In this document: positions 33,753-45,482 of the stretch, piece after piece
How the letters are laid out: the number at the start of each line of letters is the position of its first letter
Numbering within the stretch: position 1 is the first letter of the stretch
Assembly: GCF_033568475.1 (NCBI RefSeq)
Contig: NW_027331831.1
Coordinates: 12,586,001 to 12,650,000 of the forward strand
Source of the DNA: Henckelia pumila
Taxonomy: Eukaryota > Streptophyta > Magnoliopsida > Lamiales > Gesneriaceae
DNA: 64,000 nt
Direction: 5' to 3'
Made by a program: the position numbers and the translations under genes
Notes under the pieces: generated by a model
What the model saw: only the letters and a program-made list of their open reading frames with translations
Databases searched by the model: none
What the model was told of the DNA's origin: nothing

Positions 33753-34813
33753 ATGAAGGTAGTCAGGAGCTTCCGCCTCCTGTCCCCCCCGCCGCAACAA
33801 GAGCTCTGTATCACTCCTAATGCATTGAAGGCCATGTTGGAAGAGGCTGCCTCACGTGCTGCAACAGAAGCTATAGTACATTATCTAGCGGCCCAACAGC
33901 CAAATCAGGAAAACAATCATAGCATAAATGGCGACCTACCTCCACCTCACAACCAGGAAAAAATACGGACAGAAAGAGAGGAAACTGGGATGAACAGGAT
34001 GCCACACTCCAACTCAAGAAGGGAAACAATGTTAAACGAAAATGAGTCATATAGCCACAGTCCCACGCGCACAGGTTTTTGCACTGAGGAGAAGGGAGAA
34101 AGTGCTTTGGCAATCCTACCAGCCCGGCGCAGCCCGTTCAATCCTGATGTTCTAGCTGAAGTACTCCCAACAGGAGTTAAAATAGCAAATCTGCCAGAAT
34201 ACAATAGAACAGGAGACCCTCAGGATCACCTAGACAAGTTCTATGCAAAGGCTGATTTGTATGACCTCAATGATGTTGCGTATTGCAAGATCATCCGAAC
34301 TACATTGGCTGATCAAGCTTTGGCCCGATTTAATAAACTCCCATCAGGAACCATTGCAAGCTTGGAGAAATTCACTAAGTGTTTTCTCCATCAGTTCTCC
34401 ATTAACCGAAAATACCCTAAGACTGTATCTTACCTATTTTCGATAGTCCAGAAAGAAGGAGAGAGCTTAAGGGAATTTGTACAACGCTTCACTCAAGCTG
34501 TCCACGAGATCCCACACGTCAATCATGATCTACTAGCAGGAATTATGCAGCAAAACCTCCGACACCGCAATTTCAAGGAATCAATAGCAGGAAAACCCCC
34601 AATTACTCTAGAAGAACTATTAGGGAGGGCTGAAAAATACATACGCATTGAGGAAACTGTCGAGCCGCGTTACTTGGGAAAGAGAAGAAGAGAGGAGGAG
34701 AAACCAAGAAAAAATTGAAAGGAAGAGAAACGAGGATTTCAGGGCCCTCTTCATCAGCACATGCACTTAAATGCACGTCTCACTGATATATTAATGGTGG
34801 CAGAAAAACAAGG
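33753..34813 (+). pseudogene. Tat gag, first copy (truncated)
   Basis: The ATG at 33753 opens 321 codons encoding a Tat Gag N-terminus and the retrotransposon gag (capsid) domain, about residues 140-270: L-P-E-Y-N-R-T-G-D-P, then L-H-Q-F-S and L-R-E-F-V-Q-R-F. A TGA at 34716-34718 stands where the second copy has CGA (45077-45079), showing it is a mutation. Beyond it the frame continues to 34813, where the sequence jumps back into LTR. No zinc knuckle is present in this copy. A stray hairpin of the opposite strand is not coding. Confidence 0.85.
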
Positions 34814-34851
34814 CTAGCGAAGCAGAAGATCGTTTGAGTTCATACCTCCTA

Positions 34852-37521
34852 TGAAACAACCCTAACTCTATAATAAATAAATATACGGAATTTTTTTTTA
34901 TATACTTACTAAATAAAATATGTACATATATGCCCATACATATATGCACAAAATAAAAATATTTAAAATAAATAAATAAATAAATAAATAAATAAACAAA
35001 CAATTAAATACTTAAATAAAAATGCATTCTATAAAATAAACTAGATATCTGAGTCAAACATTTAATTAAAAATACTGCATAAATAAAATGAATAAAATTT
35101 GCATGCACTGAAAATAGTTAATAAAATATTCTAAACTCACAACCACTGAAAAATAATAAAAATGTATCATGCCGACATAAATAAAACATGCATGTGACTC
35201 AGACATCTATCACGGTCACGGGGTCACTGCATGTCCGCTCATACATCCTCGCCTCCGGTGGGAGCTACATCTTCCTCTATGTACTCACCTGCACCATACC
35301 AGTGTAGTGAGCCTAGAGGCCCAACATGCTAACATAACAAGGGTTTGAAAATAATTTAAAACAATTCAATACTAGTACATACATATACATGAATGAGCAC
35401 GCTTCAAAAATACAAAACATATCATAACTTAAATTAACTTAAAATAACATAATACATAACATTGTTGAGCAATTAATTTTCTAACATCGCATGGTTGTAT
35501 CCATAGTGTAACCTTAAATCATACATTAAATACTGATCAGCGTGGAAACCAACGTACGTGGCCGGTGACGAATCACCTCTTAAATTGGCAGTAAACTGCC
35601 CTTCAATCATATGGGGACGAATCCCCCTTAAATTGTCACACTACTTCAACTTCCAACATAAAATATTTTCTTGCTCAACCTTAAACATTAAATCATGCAT
35701 AAAATATTATTTCATGAATGCATGTACTTGAATAAAATGTGTGTCCTTCATATATATTTAATTTAATTTCTTACTACATATAATTATTAAAATAACTTAA
35801 ATGCATAAAAATAATTAAATATATATTCAGGACACATGCAAATTTTTCTCATGGATGGTCCTGGACTGCTGGCCCTAAAACTCTCAAGCCCATTTACTTA
35901 AATCTGGCCCATTAACATACTTAAGCCCAATATCTTAAACCTTAAGCCCAAATAATTATTCTAAGCCCAATTAAATTAATAAAGCCCATTAAAATACACT
36001 AAGCCCAATAACAACTTAAACTGGCCCAACGGGCCCAAAAGTCCAAAGACTGGCCCAATAACTTTTATGGGCTCAAAAGCCCATAAAATTAATGGACTAA
36101 CTTAATTAAAATTTTAAAAGTCCAAATAAAATTATTTGGGAGTCCAAATAATTTTATTTCTAATTAATTGGCCCAAAAACCAATTAATTCATAAAATACT
36201 TTAAAAATAAAAAGACTCGAGTTCGGCCCACCAAACCCGGACCCGGACCCACTTAAACCGACCCACTAACCTACAGACCCGACCCGGACCCAACAGATAA
36301 CCCTAGAACCCGAAGCCCTAGGCTCTCCTCGGCCGCGGCCGTGAGCAGCAGCCACTCCGTGGCTGCTGCCGGCCTACTTCGGCCGCCCCTGGCCGGAGCG
36401 CCGCCGCCCGAACATAGCCCACGTCCGGGCGGACCTAACCTGACCTAACCCCAGCCCCCATGCAGCCTGGACCCTCAAACCCGAGCCTCCTTCCTGCCAA
36501 CCCTAAACCTGCGCACAGCCATACGTCAGCTGGTGTAGCTTCTGTCCAGCCCTCCCTTGGCTCGATCCACCTGACCAAATCCGACTCTAGGGACCCTAAG
36601 GCACCCTATGACCCTTGGACCAGCAGCTAGAACAACCATGGCTAACAGAAACGTGAGTCATGATAAAAAAAAAAAAAAAAAAATTGCATAAACATGTCCC
36701 CAACATCAAAACCGACTAGTATTTCTGAAGATCTAAAAATACTTTGAGGCATACTCGACACACTCATAATATACACTGATATGGTGCGAAAATTATAGAA
36801 AGAATCATGCCTTTCACCGATGTTTGAGTTTAGAAGCGCGTAGAACAATTCCCGGGACGACGAACGATGAACAACCCTTCGAAACTTTCGGAAAAAAATA
36901 GAGCTATGGAGTCACCTTGGCTCGAGGAAGAAGATGAAGATGGAGGAGAGGGAGGCGGCTAAGATGAAGAATAACGTGGGGTTTGGGGTGGGAATTAGGT
37001 TAGAGTTTATTTTAATTAAAATAGATTTTAGGATAATTAAAAGGTTTAAATATAAAATATAAAATTTTAAAACTCTAACTTAAAAGTTAAAATCTGATAA
37101 TTTAAGTTAAACATATGAAAATCCCGAAATACATAATTAAGGGAATTTTAAAAATACTAAAAAGTCAATATTTTGGCTTATTTTGAATAAAAATGGACTC
37201 CTAAAATTATATAAAATTAAATACTTAAAATTTTGAGATAATAAAACTCATAATAATATTTTAGGGCTCTAAAAAGGCTCATAAAATAATTTGGCTAGAA
37301 AGTTGTCATCTCGTCCGTCCACGGTCCCGTCTACGCGATAAAATAATTAAAATACTAAAAATCATAAAAATCACTAATTATGGGTTAAATGCTTAAAAAA
37401 ATAAATTAAATCATGCACAAATAATTCACATAATTATTTAACCCATAAATCTAAAATTTAAATAATTAAATATCCTAATTATGCATGCGGATTTACGTAT
37501 TTAAAAATACCGGGTGTTACA
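34852..37521 (-). repeat. 3' LTR of the young gypsy element (complete)
   Basis: 2,670 bp. On the minus strand it starts TGTAACACCCGG and ends GGGTTGTTTCA. It contains many GGCCCA/TGGGCC motifs (35870-36180), a GC-rich part with a perfect 11-bp hairpin (36345-36369), and a long A-run at 36667-36683 that is shorter in the other LTR. Confidence 0.93.
36345..36369. repeat. 11-bp perfect hairpin in LTR
   Basis: GCAGCAGCCAC and GTGGCTGCTGC flank a 3-base loop. The same hairpin occurs in the other LTR at 42817-42841. Confidence 0.8.
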
Positions 37522-37541
37522 ATTCTCCCCCCCCTTAAATT
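37522..37541 (-). other. polypurine tract
   Basis: On the minus strand, AAGGGGGGGGAGAAT lies directly before the LTR start TGTAACACC. Confidence 0.85.
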
Positions 37542-37567
37542 GAATTTCATCCTCGAAATTAAAGTAC

Positions 37568-39229
37568 TTACCCGAACAACTCCGGGTAGCGAGTCCTCAT
37601 GTCAGCCTCGGTCTCCGAAGTAGCTTCCTCCTCCGAGTGATTCAGCCACTGGACTCTGACCATCGGTATGACTCGCGTCCTAAGCTTACGCTCCTCCCTT
37701 GCCAAGATCCGTACTGGCCTCTCCTCATACACTAGATCTGGTGGCAACTGTAAGGGCTCGAAATCCAACACATGCGACGGGTTGGAGACATATCTCCGAA
37801 GCATGGATACATGGAAAACGTTGTGCACTGCCGCTAGCCCTGGAGGTAGAGCTAAACGATAGGCCAACGTGCCAACTCGCTCCAAGATCTCGAATGGCCC
37901 TATATACCTCGGATTAAGCTTGCCTCTCCGGCCAAAACGCACTACTCCCTTCATAGGTGACACTTTCAGAAATACGTGATCACCTACAGCGAACTCCAAA
38001 TCTCGTCGCATGGCATCCGCATAACTCTTCTGCCGACTCTGAGCAGTCCTCATCCTATCTCGAATCTGAGTCACAATGTCAGCTGTCTGCTGCACAATCT
38101 CAGGACCCAGCAAAATCCGCTCACCAACCTCATCCCAATGCACAGGAGATCTACATCTCCTCCCATACAATGCTGCATAAGGAGCCATACCTATAGACGA
38201 CTGAAAACTATTGTTATAGGTAAACTCCACTAATGGCAGTCTAGTCTCCCAAGAGCCCCGAAAATCAATGACACAAGCTCTCAGAAGATCCTCGAGAACC
38301 TGGATCACCCTCTCAGACTGACCATCTGTCTGGGGATGAAATGTTGTACTGAACAAAAGTCTCGTCCCCAAAGCTGTGTGCAGACTCTTCCAAAACGCTG
38401 ATGTGAATCTCGGATCTCTGTCTGACACAATAGACACTGGTATGCCATGCAGTCTAACAATCTCTCTGATGTAAAGCTCTGCATACTGTGCCAAAGTATA
38501 AGTAGTCCTCACCGGCAAGAAATGAGCTGACTTGGTGAGTCTATCCACAATCACCCAAATCGCTGTGCAACCTATGGCACTCCTCGGTAAGCCAACCACA
38601 AAGTCCATCGTAATATTCTCCCATTTCCATTCCGGAATAGGAAGAGGTCTAAGAAGTCCTGCTGGACGCTGATGCTCTGCCTTGACTTGCTGACAAGTCA
38701 AGCACTCTGACACCACTCTCCCGATGTCACTCTTCATCCCGGGCCACCAATACAATAGCTGCAAATCTTTGTACATCTTCGTACTTCCGGGGTGAATGGA
38801 GTACGGAGATGTGTGAGCCTCTGCTAAAATCTCAGCTCTCAACTGATCGACGTTCGGTACCCACATCCTCCCACGGTACTGAACGATACCATCCTCCACT
38901 GTATACAAGAGATTACCTCTAGCCTCATCTCTCTGTCTCCATCGCTGTAACTCCTCATCAGTAGACTGTCCCTCTCTAATCCGATCTCGCAGAACTGGCT
39001 GCACCGTCAGCACTGACAAGCTCGGTGCATGGCCACTCGGATAACACTCCAAGCCGAATCTCTGAATCTCGCTCTGTAGTGGTAACTGTATGGTCAAACA
39101 TGATACCACTGACGACTTCCGACTCAAAGCATCGGCCACTACATTAGCTTTACCCGGATGGTAGCTAATGTCACAATCATAGTCCTTCACCAACTCCAAC
39201 CATCTGCGTTGTCTCATGTTCAACTCCTT
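37568..39229 (-). pseudogene. gypsy pol: RNase H end, integrase, chromodomain-like tail
   Basis: 551 open codons on the minus strand, in the same frame as the upstream RT ORF. RNase H ends with V-V-A-D-A-L-S-R. The integrase zinc finger is H-P-G-S-T-K-M-Y-K-D-L...C-L-T-C-Q-Q-V-K. The catalytic core shows [17 protein letters not shown] and Q-T-D-G-Q-S-E-R (the D-D-E triad complete). The GPY/F module has I-G-P-F-E-I-L-E-R, and the tail has W-L-N-H-S-E-E-E-A-T-S-E-T-E. All signature residues are intact. Only the TAG at 39230-39232 separates it from RT, so the coding part may be nearly functional. Confidence 0.92.
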
Positions 39230-40940
39230 CTATGTGAAGAAGTACTTGAGACTCTTGTGGTCTGTGAAAATCTTGCACTTCTCGCCATACAGATAGTGCC
39301 TCCAGATTTTCAAAGCGAAAACCACTGCTGCCAACTCCAAGTCATGCGTCGGATAATTCTGCTCATGAATCTTCAGCTGTCTCGACGCATACGCAATAAC
39401 CTTACCACACTGCATAAGCACTGCGCCTAAACCTAGTTTAGACACATCGGTGTACACCACTAACTCCTCGTGTGGTACTGTCATCGCTAATACTGGTGCA
39501 GTAGTGAGTGCTTCCTTCAGCTGATCGAAGCTCCTCTGACAGTCTGAACTCCAGAAAAACTTCGCATTCTTCTTGGTCAAGGAAGTCAAGGGTACTGCAA
39601 TAGAGGAAAAACCCTTGATAAACTTCCTATAATATCCTGCCAAAACCAAGAAACTGCGAATCTCTGAAGCGTTCTTCGGAATACCCCAATTCTGCACTGC
39701 CTCAACCTTAGACTGATCAACTGCAATCCCATCTCTCGAAATAATGTGGCCAAGAAATGCCACTTGCTCAAGCCAAAACTCGCACTTGCTGAACTTGGCA
39801 TACAACCGATGCTCCCTCAAAGTCTGCAAGGCCGTCTGAAGATGCTGTCTATGCTCCTCGATGCTCCTAGAATAGATCAAGATATCATCAATAAAGACTA
39901 TGATGAACTGATCTAAATACGGCTGAAAGACTCGGTTCATGAGATCCATGAAAACCGCTGGAGCATTGGTCATCCCAAAGGGCATCACTAAGAACTCGTA
40001 ATGCCCATATCGTGTCCGGAAAGCAGTCTTGGACACATCTGCATCTCTAACACGCAACTGATGATAACCAGATCGCAGATCGATCTTGGAGAACACTGAA
40101 GCTCCCTGCAACTGGTCAAATAAATCCTCTATCCTCGGCAGTGGATACTTGTTCTTCACTGTGACCCTGTTGAGCTCCCGGTAATCGATGCACAGTCTCA
40201 TACTGCCATCCTTCTTCTTCACAAACAACACCGGAGCTCCCCAAGGAGAAAAGCTAGGTCGAACAAAGCCTTTCTCTAACAACTCTTGAATCTGCTCCTT
40301 CAACTCTTTCATCTCGGTAGGAGCAAGCCTGTATGGTGCCTTAGAAATAGGCACGGTGTCTGGCACTAAGTCGATGCTGAACTCCACCTCTCTCACTGGT
40401 GGAATTCCGGCAACATCCTCCGGAAAGACATCCGGAAAGTCACGAACCACCTCTATCTCTGATAATGGTCTGCTAGATGGCTCTGAAGTCGTGACAATAC
40501 TCGCTAGAAACCCCTGGCAACCCCGTCTCAACAACTTCCTCGCCTGAATATGAGATATCACCTGAGGAATATCACTGCTCTGAGATGCATGAAAAGTGAA
40601 CGGGTCGCCTACTGTAGGTCTCACTGACACTGATCTCCGACGAAAATCAATCGAAGCTCCATTGACTGTCAACCAGTCCATGCCCAAAATTAAATCGAAT
40701 CCACTCAAAGGCAAAACTACTACATCTGCTCGAATGGAGTGTCCCTGTAGCTCCAACTCCAGTCCTCGAATAACCTTCGAGGTAGAAATAATCTGCTCTG
40801 ACGGCATAGTAACATCATACCCACTGTCACTACTCTCAGGTGTGATGCCTACCCGCCTGATAAACTCCAGGGAGATAAACGAATGCGTAGCCCTTAATCT
40901 AGCAACGCAAACGTGGAGTTGCCTCCAACTAGAATTCTCT
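39230..40940 (-). pseudogene. gypsy pol: protease, RT and most of RNase H
   Basis: The main open frame is 40807-39230 (525 codons). Upstream, exon-like sequence from 40940 gives [14 protein letters not shown], but the next codon is TAA instead of Ser/Thr, followed by a 1-base deletion. The protease active site D-S-G-A-T-H-S-F is thus destroyed. RT motifs are complete: [30 protein letters not shown], catalytic F-I-D-D. RNase H Y-T-D-V-S, D-L-E-L-A-A and F-T-D-H-K-S are present. The frame ends at TAG 39230-39232 where a relative has CAA/CAG (Gln). Confidence 0.92.
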
Positions 40941-41143
40941 CTGCACGCAGAAAATTCCCAACAGTTTCATACCACTACTATATTTTCCCCAACGAGTCAC
41001 TACAAATTCTTAATTCTAATCACAAGTAAAATATGCTTCCTATTCTAACATGCAGTTAAATAACCCAAATAACAACAATTCCAAATTAAAGACTAAATTT
41101 TTAACCAAAGGAAAATTATTAAAATGCTAGGGATAAGATATAC
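40941..41143 (-). other. candidate intron between gag and protease
   Basis: 203 bp on the minus strand, bounded by GT (41143-41142) and a T-rich ...TTCTGCGTGCAG (40941). Joining the two sides gives a continuous gag-protease frame (I-T-E-R-I-L-V). The segment has no coding resemblance and is absent from the corresponding position in the 20028-28828 gypsy element. An insertion of other DNA is the alternative. Confidence 0.45.
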
Positions 41144-41654
41144 CGGTGATCAAGGAGGTGTCTGGATCTACCTCCTCAGCCTGCATCACAAACACCCTAC
41201 CAGCGGTGTTCTTCTTCCTGGGGCAGTTAGCAATCTGATGCCCTGGCTCCCTACAATGGTAGCACACTCCCGCTCCCAAAAGACAAGGTCCCGAATGCAT
41301 CTTCTGACACTTCGGGCAAGTAGGATAAGCTATGGCATTAGGGGCCCCGCCCCTCTGCTGCTGCGGCCTCTGCTGCTGTGGCCTCTGCTGCTGATTCGGG
41401 CCCTTAGCCGGCCCTGTATACTGCTTCTTCGCAGGAGGCTGCGAAGAAGGTCGCTGGTACCCAGCCTGAAACTGCCTTTTCCCCTGCTGCTCCCTCTGGA
41501 TCTCTCTCCGACCCTCCTCGGAACGCAAGGCTCTACTGACTGCAGACTCATAAGTAAGGACGTCTGCCATGCGAACATCATGCTTGATATCCACCCTCAA
41601 ACCCTCCACAAACTGCCTCAACTTCTCTGGTGGACTATCTGAAATCAGAGGCAC
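41144..41654 (-). pseudogene. gypsy gag, C-terminal part
   Basis: The open frame (41678-41127) begins inside LTR-derived sequence, then reads F-V-P-L-I-S-D-S-P-P-E-K-L-R-Q-F-V-E-G-L, the end of the gag capsid domain. A Gln/Pro/Arg-rich linker follows (Q-Q-R-P-Q-Q-Q-R), then a zinc knuckle C-Y-H-C-R-E-P-G-H-Q-I-A-N-C that fits C-x2-C-x4-H-x4-C. The N-terminal half of gag was deleted when the LTR became fused to it at about 41655. Confidence 0.9.
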
Positions 41655-43984
41655 AAAACATGCATGTGACTCAGACATCTATCACGGTCACGGGGTCACT
41701 GCATGTCCGCTCATCTATCCTCGCCTCCGGTGGGAGCTACATCTTCCTCTATGTACTCACCTGCACCATACCAGTGTAGTGAGCCTAGAGGCCCAACATG
41801 CTAACATAACAAGGGTTTGAAAATAATTTAAAACAATTCAATACTAGTACATACATATACATGAATGAGCACGCTTCAAAAATACAAAACATATCATAAC
41901 TTAAATTAACTTAAAATAACATAATACATAACATTGTTGAGCAATTAATTTTCTAACATCGCATGGTTGTATTCGTAGTGTAACCTTAAATCATACATTA
42001 AATACTGATCAGCGTGGAAATCAACGTACGTGGCCGGTGACGAATCACCTCTTAAATTGGCAGTAAACTGCCCTTCAATCATATGGGGACGAATCCCCCT
42101 TAAATTGTCACACTACTTCAACTTCCAACATAAAATATTTTCTTGCTCAACCTTAAACATTAAATCATGCATAAAATATTATTTCATGAATGCATGTACT
42201 TGAATAAAATGTGTGTCCTTCATATATATTTAATTTAATTTCTTACTACATATAATTATTAAAATAACTTAAATGCATAAAAATAATTAAATATATATTC
42301 AGGACACATGCAAATTTTTCTCATGGATGGTCCTGGACTGCTGGCCCTAAAACTCTCAAGCCCATTTACTTAAATCTGGCCCATTAACATACTTAAGCCC
42401 AATATCTTAAACCTTAAGCCCAAATAATTATTCTAAGCCCAATTAAATTAATAAAGCCCATTAAAATACACTAAGCCCAATAACAACTTAAACTGGCCCA
42501 ACGGGCCCAAAAGTCCAAAGACTGGCCCAATAACTTTTATGGGCTCAAAAGCCCATAAAATTAATGGACTAACTTAATTAAAATTTTAAAAGTCCAAATA
42601 AAATTATTTGGGAGTCCAAATAATTTTATTTCTAATTAATTGGCCCAAAAACCAATTAATTCATAAAATACTTTAAAAATAAAAAGACTCGAGTTCGGCC
42701 CACCAAACCCGGACCCGGACCCACTTAAACCGACCCACTAACCTACAGACCCGACCCGGACCCAACAGATAACCCTAGAACCCGAAGCCCTAGGCTCTCC
42801 TCGGCCGCGGCCGTGAGCAGCAGCCACTCCGTGGCTGCTGCCGGCCTACTCCGGCCGCCCCTGGCCGGAGCGCCGCCGCCCGAACATAGCCCACGTCCGG
42901 GCGGACCTAACCTGACCTGACCCCAGCCCCCATGCAGCCTGGACCCTCAAACCCGAGCCTCCTTCCTGCCAACCCTAAACCTGCGCACAGCCATACATCA
43001 GCTGGTGTAGCTTCTGTCCAGCCCTCCCTTGGCTCGATCCACCTGACCAAAGCCGACTCTAGGGACCCTAAGGCACCCTATGACCCTTGGACCAGCAGCT
43101 AGAACAACCATGGCTAACAGAAACGTGAGTCATGATAAAAAAAAATTGCATAAACATGTCCCCAACATCAAAACCGACTAGTATTTCTGAAGATCTAAAA
43201 ATACTTTGAGGCATACTCGACACACTCATAATATACACTGATATGGTGCGAAAATTATAGAAAGAATCATGCCTTTCACCGATGTTTGAGTTTAGAAGCG
43301 CGTAGAACAATTCCCGGGACGACGAACGATGAACAACCCTTCGAAACTTTCGGAAAAAAATAGAGCTATGGAGTCACCTTGGCTCGAGGAAGAAGATGAA
43401 GATGGAGGAGAGGGAGGCGGCTAAGATGAAGAATAACGTGGGGTTTGGGGTGGGAATTAGGTTAGAGTTTTATTTTAATTAAAATAGGTTTTAAGATAAT
43501 TAAAAGGTTTAAATATAAAATATAAAATTTTAAAACTCTAACTTAAAAGTTAAAATCTGATAATTTAAGTTAAACATATGAAAATCCCGAAATACATAAT
43601 TAAGGGAATTTTAAAAATACTAAAAAGTCAATATTTTGGCTTATTTTGAATAAAAATGGACTCCTAAAATTATATAAAATTAAATACTTAAAATTTTGAG
43701 ATAATAAAACTCATAATAATATTTTAGGGCTCTAAAAAGGCTCATAAAATAATTTGGCTAGAAAGTTGTCATCTCGTCCGTCCACGGTCCCGTCTACGCG
43801 ATAAAATAATTAAAATACTAAAAATCATAAAAATCACTAATTATGGGTTAAATGCTTAAAAAAATAAATTAAATCATGCACAAATAATTCACATAATTAT
43901 TTAACCCATAAATCTAAAATTTAAATAATTAAATATCCTAATTATGCATGCGGATTTACGTATTTAAAAATACCGGGTGTTACA
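41655..43984 (-). repeat. 5' LTR of the young gypsy element, inner end deleted
   Basis: 2,330 bp, matching 35183-37521 of the other LTR. The inner 331 bp equivalent to 34852-35182 is missing, along with the primer-binding site. At the junction AAAACATGCATGTGAC is shared between LTR and gag sides, though that is simply where the LTR starts. Confidence 0.92.
42817..42841. repeat. 11-bp hairpin, second LTR copy
   Basis: Identical to 36345-36369. Confidence 0.8.
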
Positions 43985-44046
43985 TCCTAATTTCGAGAAT
44001 CAACCGATTTACTCTGATTAAGGGAGACAATTATTCGCCCGCATCA
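43985..44046 (+). repeat. remainder of the duplicated Tat LTR
   Basis: Starts with the right TCCTA duplication and runs to ...CCCGCATCA, then the PBS at 44050. It continues the LTR piece at 34814-34851 that the gypsy element split. Confidence 0.9.
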
Positions 44047-44117
44047 GATTGGCGCCGTCTATCGGAAACTCACCTATTCACTGAAGATGCAAACGTGATC
44101 ACATACTACCCATAACA

Positions 44118-45286
44118 ATGAAGGTAGTCAGGAGCTTCCGCCTCCTGTCCCCCCACCGCAACAAGAGCTCTGTATCACTCCTAATGCATTGAAGGCCATG
44201 TTGGAAGAGGCTGCCTCACGTGCTGCAACAGAAGCTATAGTACATTATCTAGGGCCCAACAGCCAAATCAGGAAAACAACCATAGCATAAATGGCAACCT
44301 ACCTCCACCTCACGACCAGGAAAGAAGACGGACAGAAAGAGAGGAAACTGGGATGAACAGGATGCCACACTCCAACTCAAGAAGGGAAACAATGTTAAAC
44401 GAAGATGAGTCATATAGCCACAGTCCCACGCACACAGGTTTTCGCACTGAGGAGAAGGGAGAAAGTGCTTTGGCAATCCTACCAGCCCGGCGCAGCCCGT
44501 TCAATCCTGATTCTAGCTGAAGTACTTCCAACAGGAGTTAAAATAGCAAATATGCCAGAATACAATGGAACAGGAGACCCTCAGGATCACCTGGACAAGT
44601 TCTATGCAAAGGCTGATTTGTACGACCTCAATGATGTTGCGTATTGCAAGATCATCCGAACTACATTGGCTGATCGAGCTCTGTCCTGATTTAATAAACT
44701 CCCATCAGGAACCATTGCAAGCTTGGAGCAATTCACTAAGTGTTTTCTCCATCAGTTCTCCATTAACCGAAAATACCCTAAGACTGTATCTTACCTATTT
44801 TCGATAGTCCAGAAAGAAGGCGAGAGCTTAAGGGAATTTGTACAACGCTTCACTCAAGCTGTCCACGAGATCCCACACGTCAATCATGATCTACTAGCAT
44901 GAATTATGCAGCAAAACCTCCGACACCGCAAGTTCAAAGAGTCAATAGCAGGCAAACCCCCAATTACTCTAGAAGAACAATTAGGGAGGGCTGAAAAATA
45001 CATACGCATTGAGGAAACTGTCGAGCCGCGTTACTTGGGAAAGAGAAGAAGAGAGGAGGAGAAACCAAGAGAAAATCGAAAGGAAGAGAAACGAGGATTT
45101 CAGGGCCCTCTTCATCAGCACATGCACTTAAATGCACGTCTCACTGATATATTAATGGTGGCAAAAAAACAAGGATTGCTACAGTCATCTCGGCCAATGA
45201 AAGACAACCCAAAGAGGCAAAAGTCAGACAAGTATTGCCATTTCATAAAGACAGAGCGCACTCCACAGAATATTGTTTTAGCTTAA
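44118..45286 (+). pseudogene. Tat gag, second copy
   Basis: Collinear with 33753-34813 and continuing past it. It has one fewer C in the first C-run (about 44150) than copy 1, a frame change near 44250, lost bases near 44512 and a TGA at 44687-44689. Its later part is open at 44906-45286: the end of the gag domain, then Y-C-H-F-I-K-T-E-R, where the Tat zinc knuckle should be but only the first Cys and neighbours remain. It is not functional as Gag. Confidence 0.85.
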
Positions 45287-45482
45287 GGGCAGAGATAGAG
45301 AAGTTGATCAGGAGATGCTACTTAATAGATTTTGTAAATAAATCTCATCATTATTAGGGAGATACAAAGCCCCGCAATAACCACCGAAACAGAGAACCTC
45401 CAAAAAATCAGGAAACACCAGGCAAACAAAGTTGAGATTTCCATGATAATTTACGAACTGGAGGGGTTTTTGCTGTGATAAC

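Larger units (their letters stand above)
33587..34813 (+). repeat. tandem duplication unit, copy 1 (LTR end + PBS + gag)
   Basis: The stretch from CTAGCGAAGC inside the 5' LTR (33587) to ...AACAAGG in gag (34813) is repeated directly from 34814 on (34814-34851, then 43990-45174 after removal of the nested gypsy element). The second LTR portion is therefore partial. This is a direct tandem duplication, not a second full element. Confidence 0.85.
34852..43984 (-). mobile_element. young Ty3/gypsy element nested in the Tat LTR
   Basis: 9.1 kb, minus strand. TCCTA at 34847-34851 and 43985-43989 is a perfect target duplication within the duplicated Tat LTR. The two LTR copies look nearly identical apart from a homopolymer and a few bases, so insertion was recent. 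The right-hand LTR lacks about 331 bp at its inner end, and the primer-binding site and gag start are also deleted. Confidence 0.95.

Noticed and set aside
33195..34813. A separate truncated Tat element
   Set aside because: The repeat begins mid-LTR at 34814 with no LTR start, so a tandem duplication within one element fits better.
37668..38233. Plus-strand open frames within integrase
   Set aside because: Shadows of the minus-strand pol.
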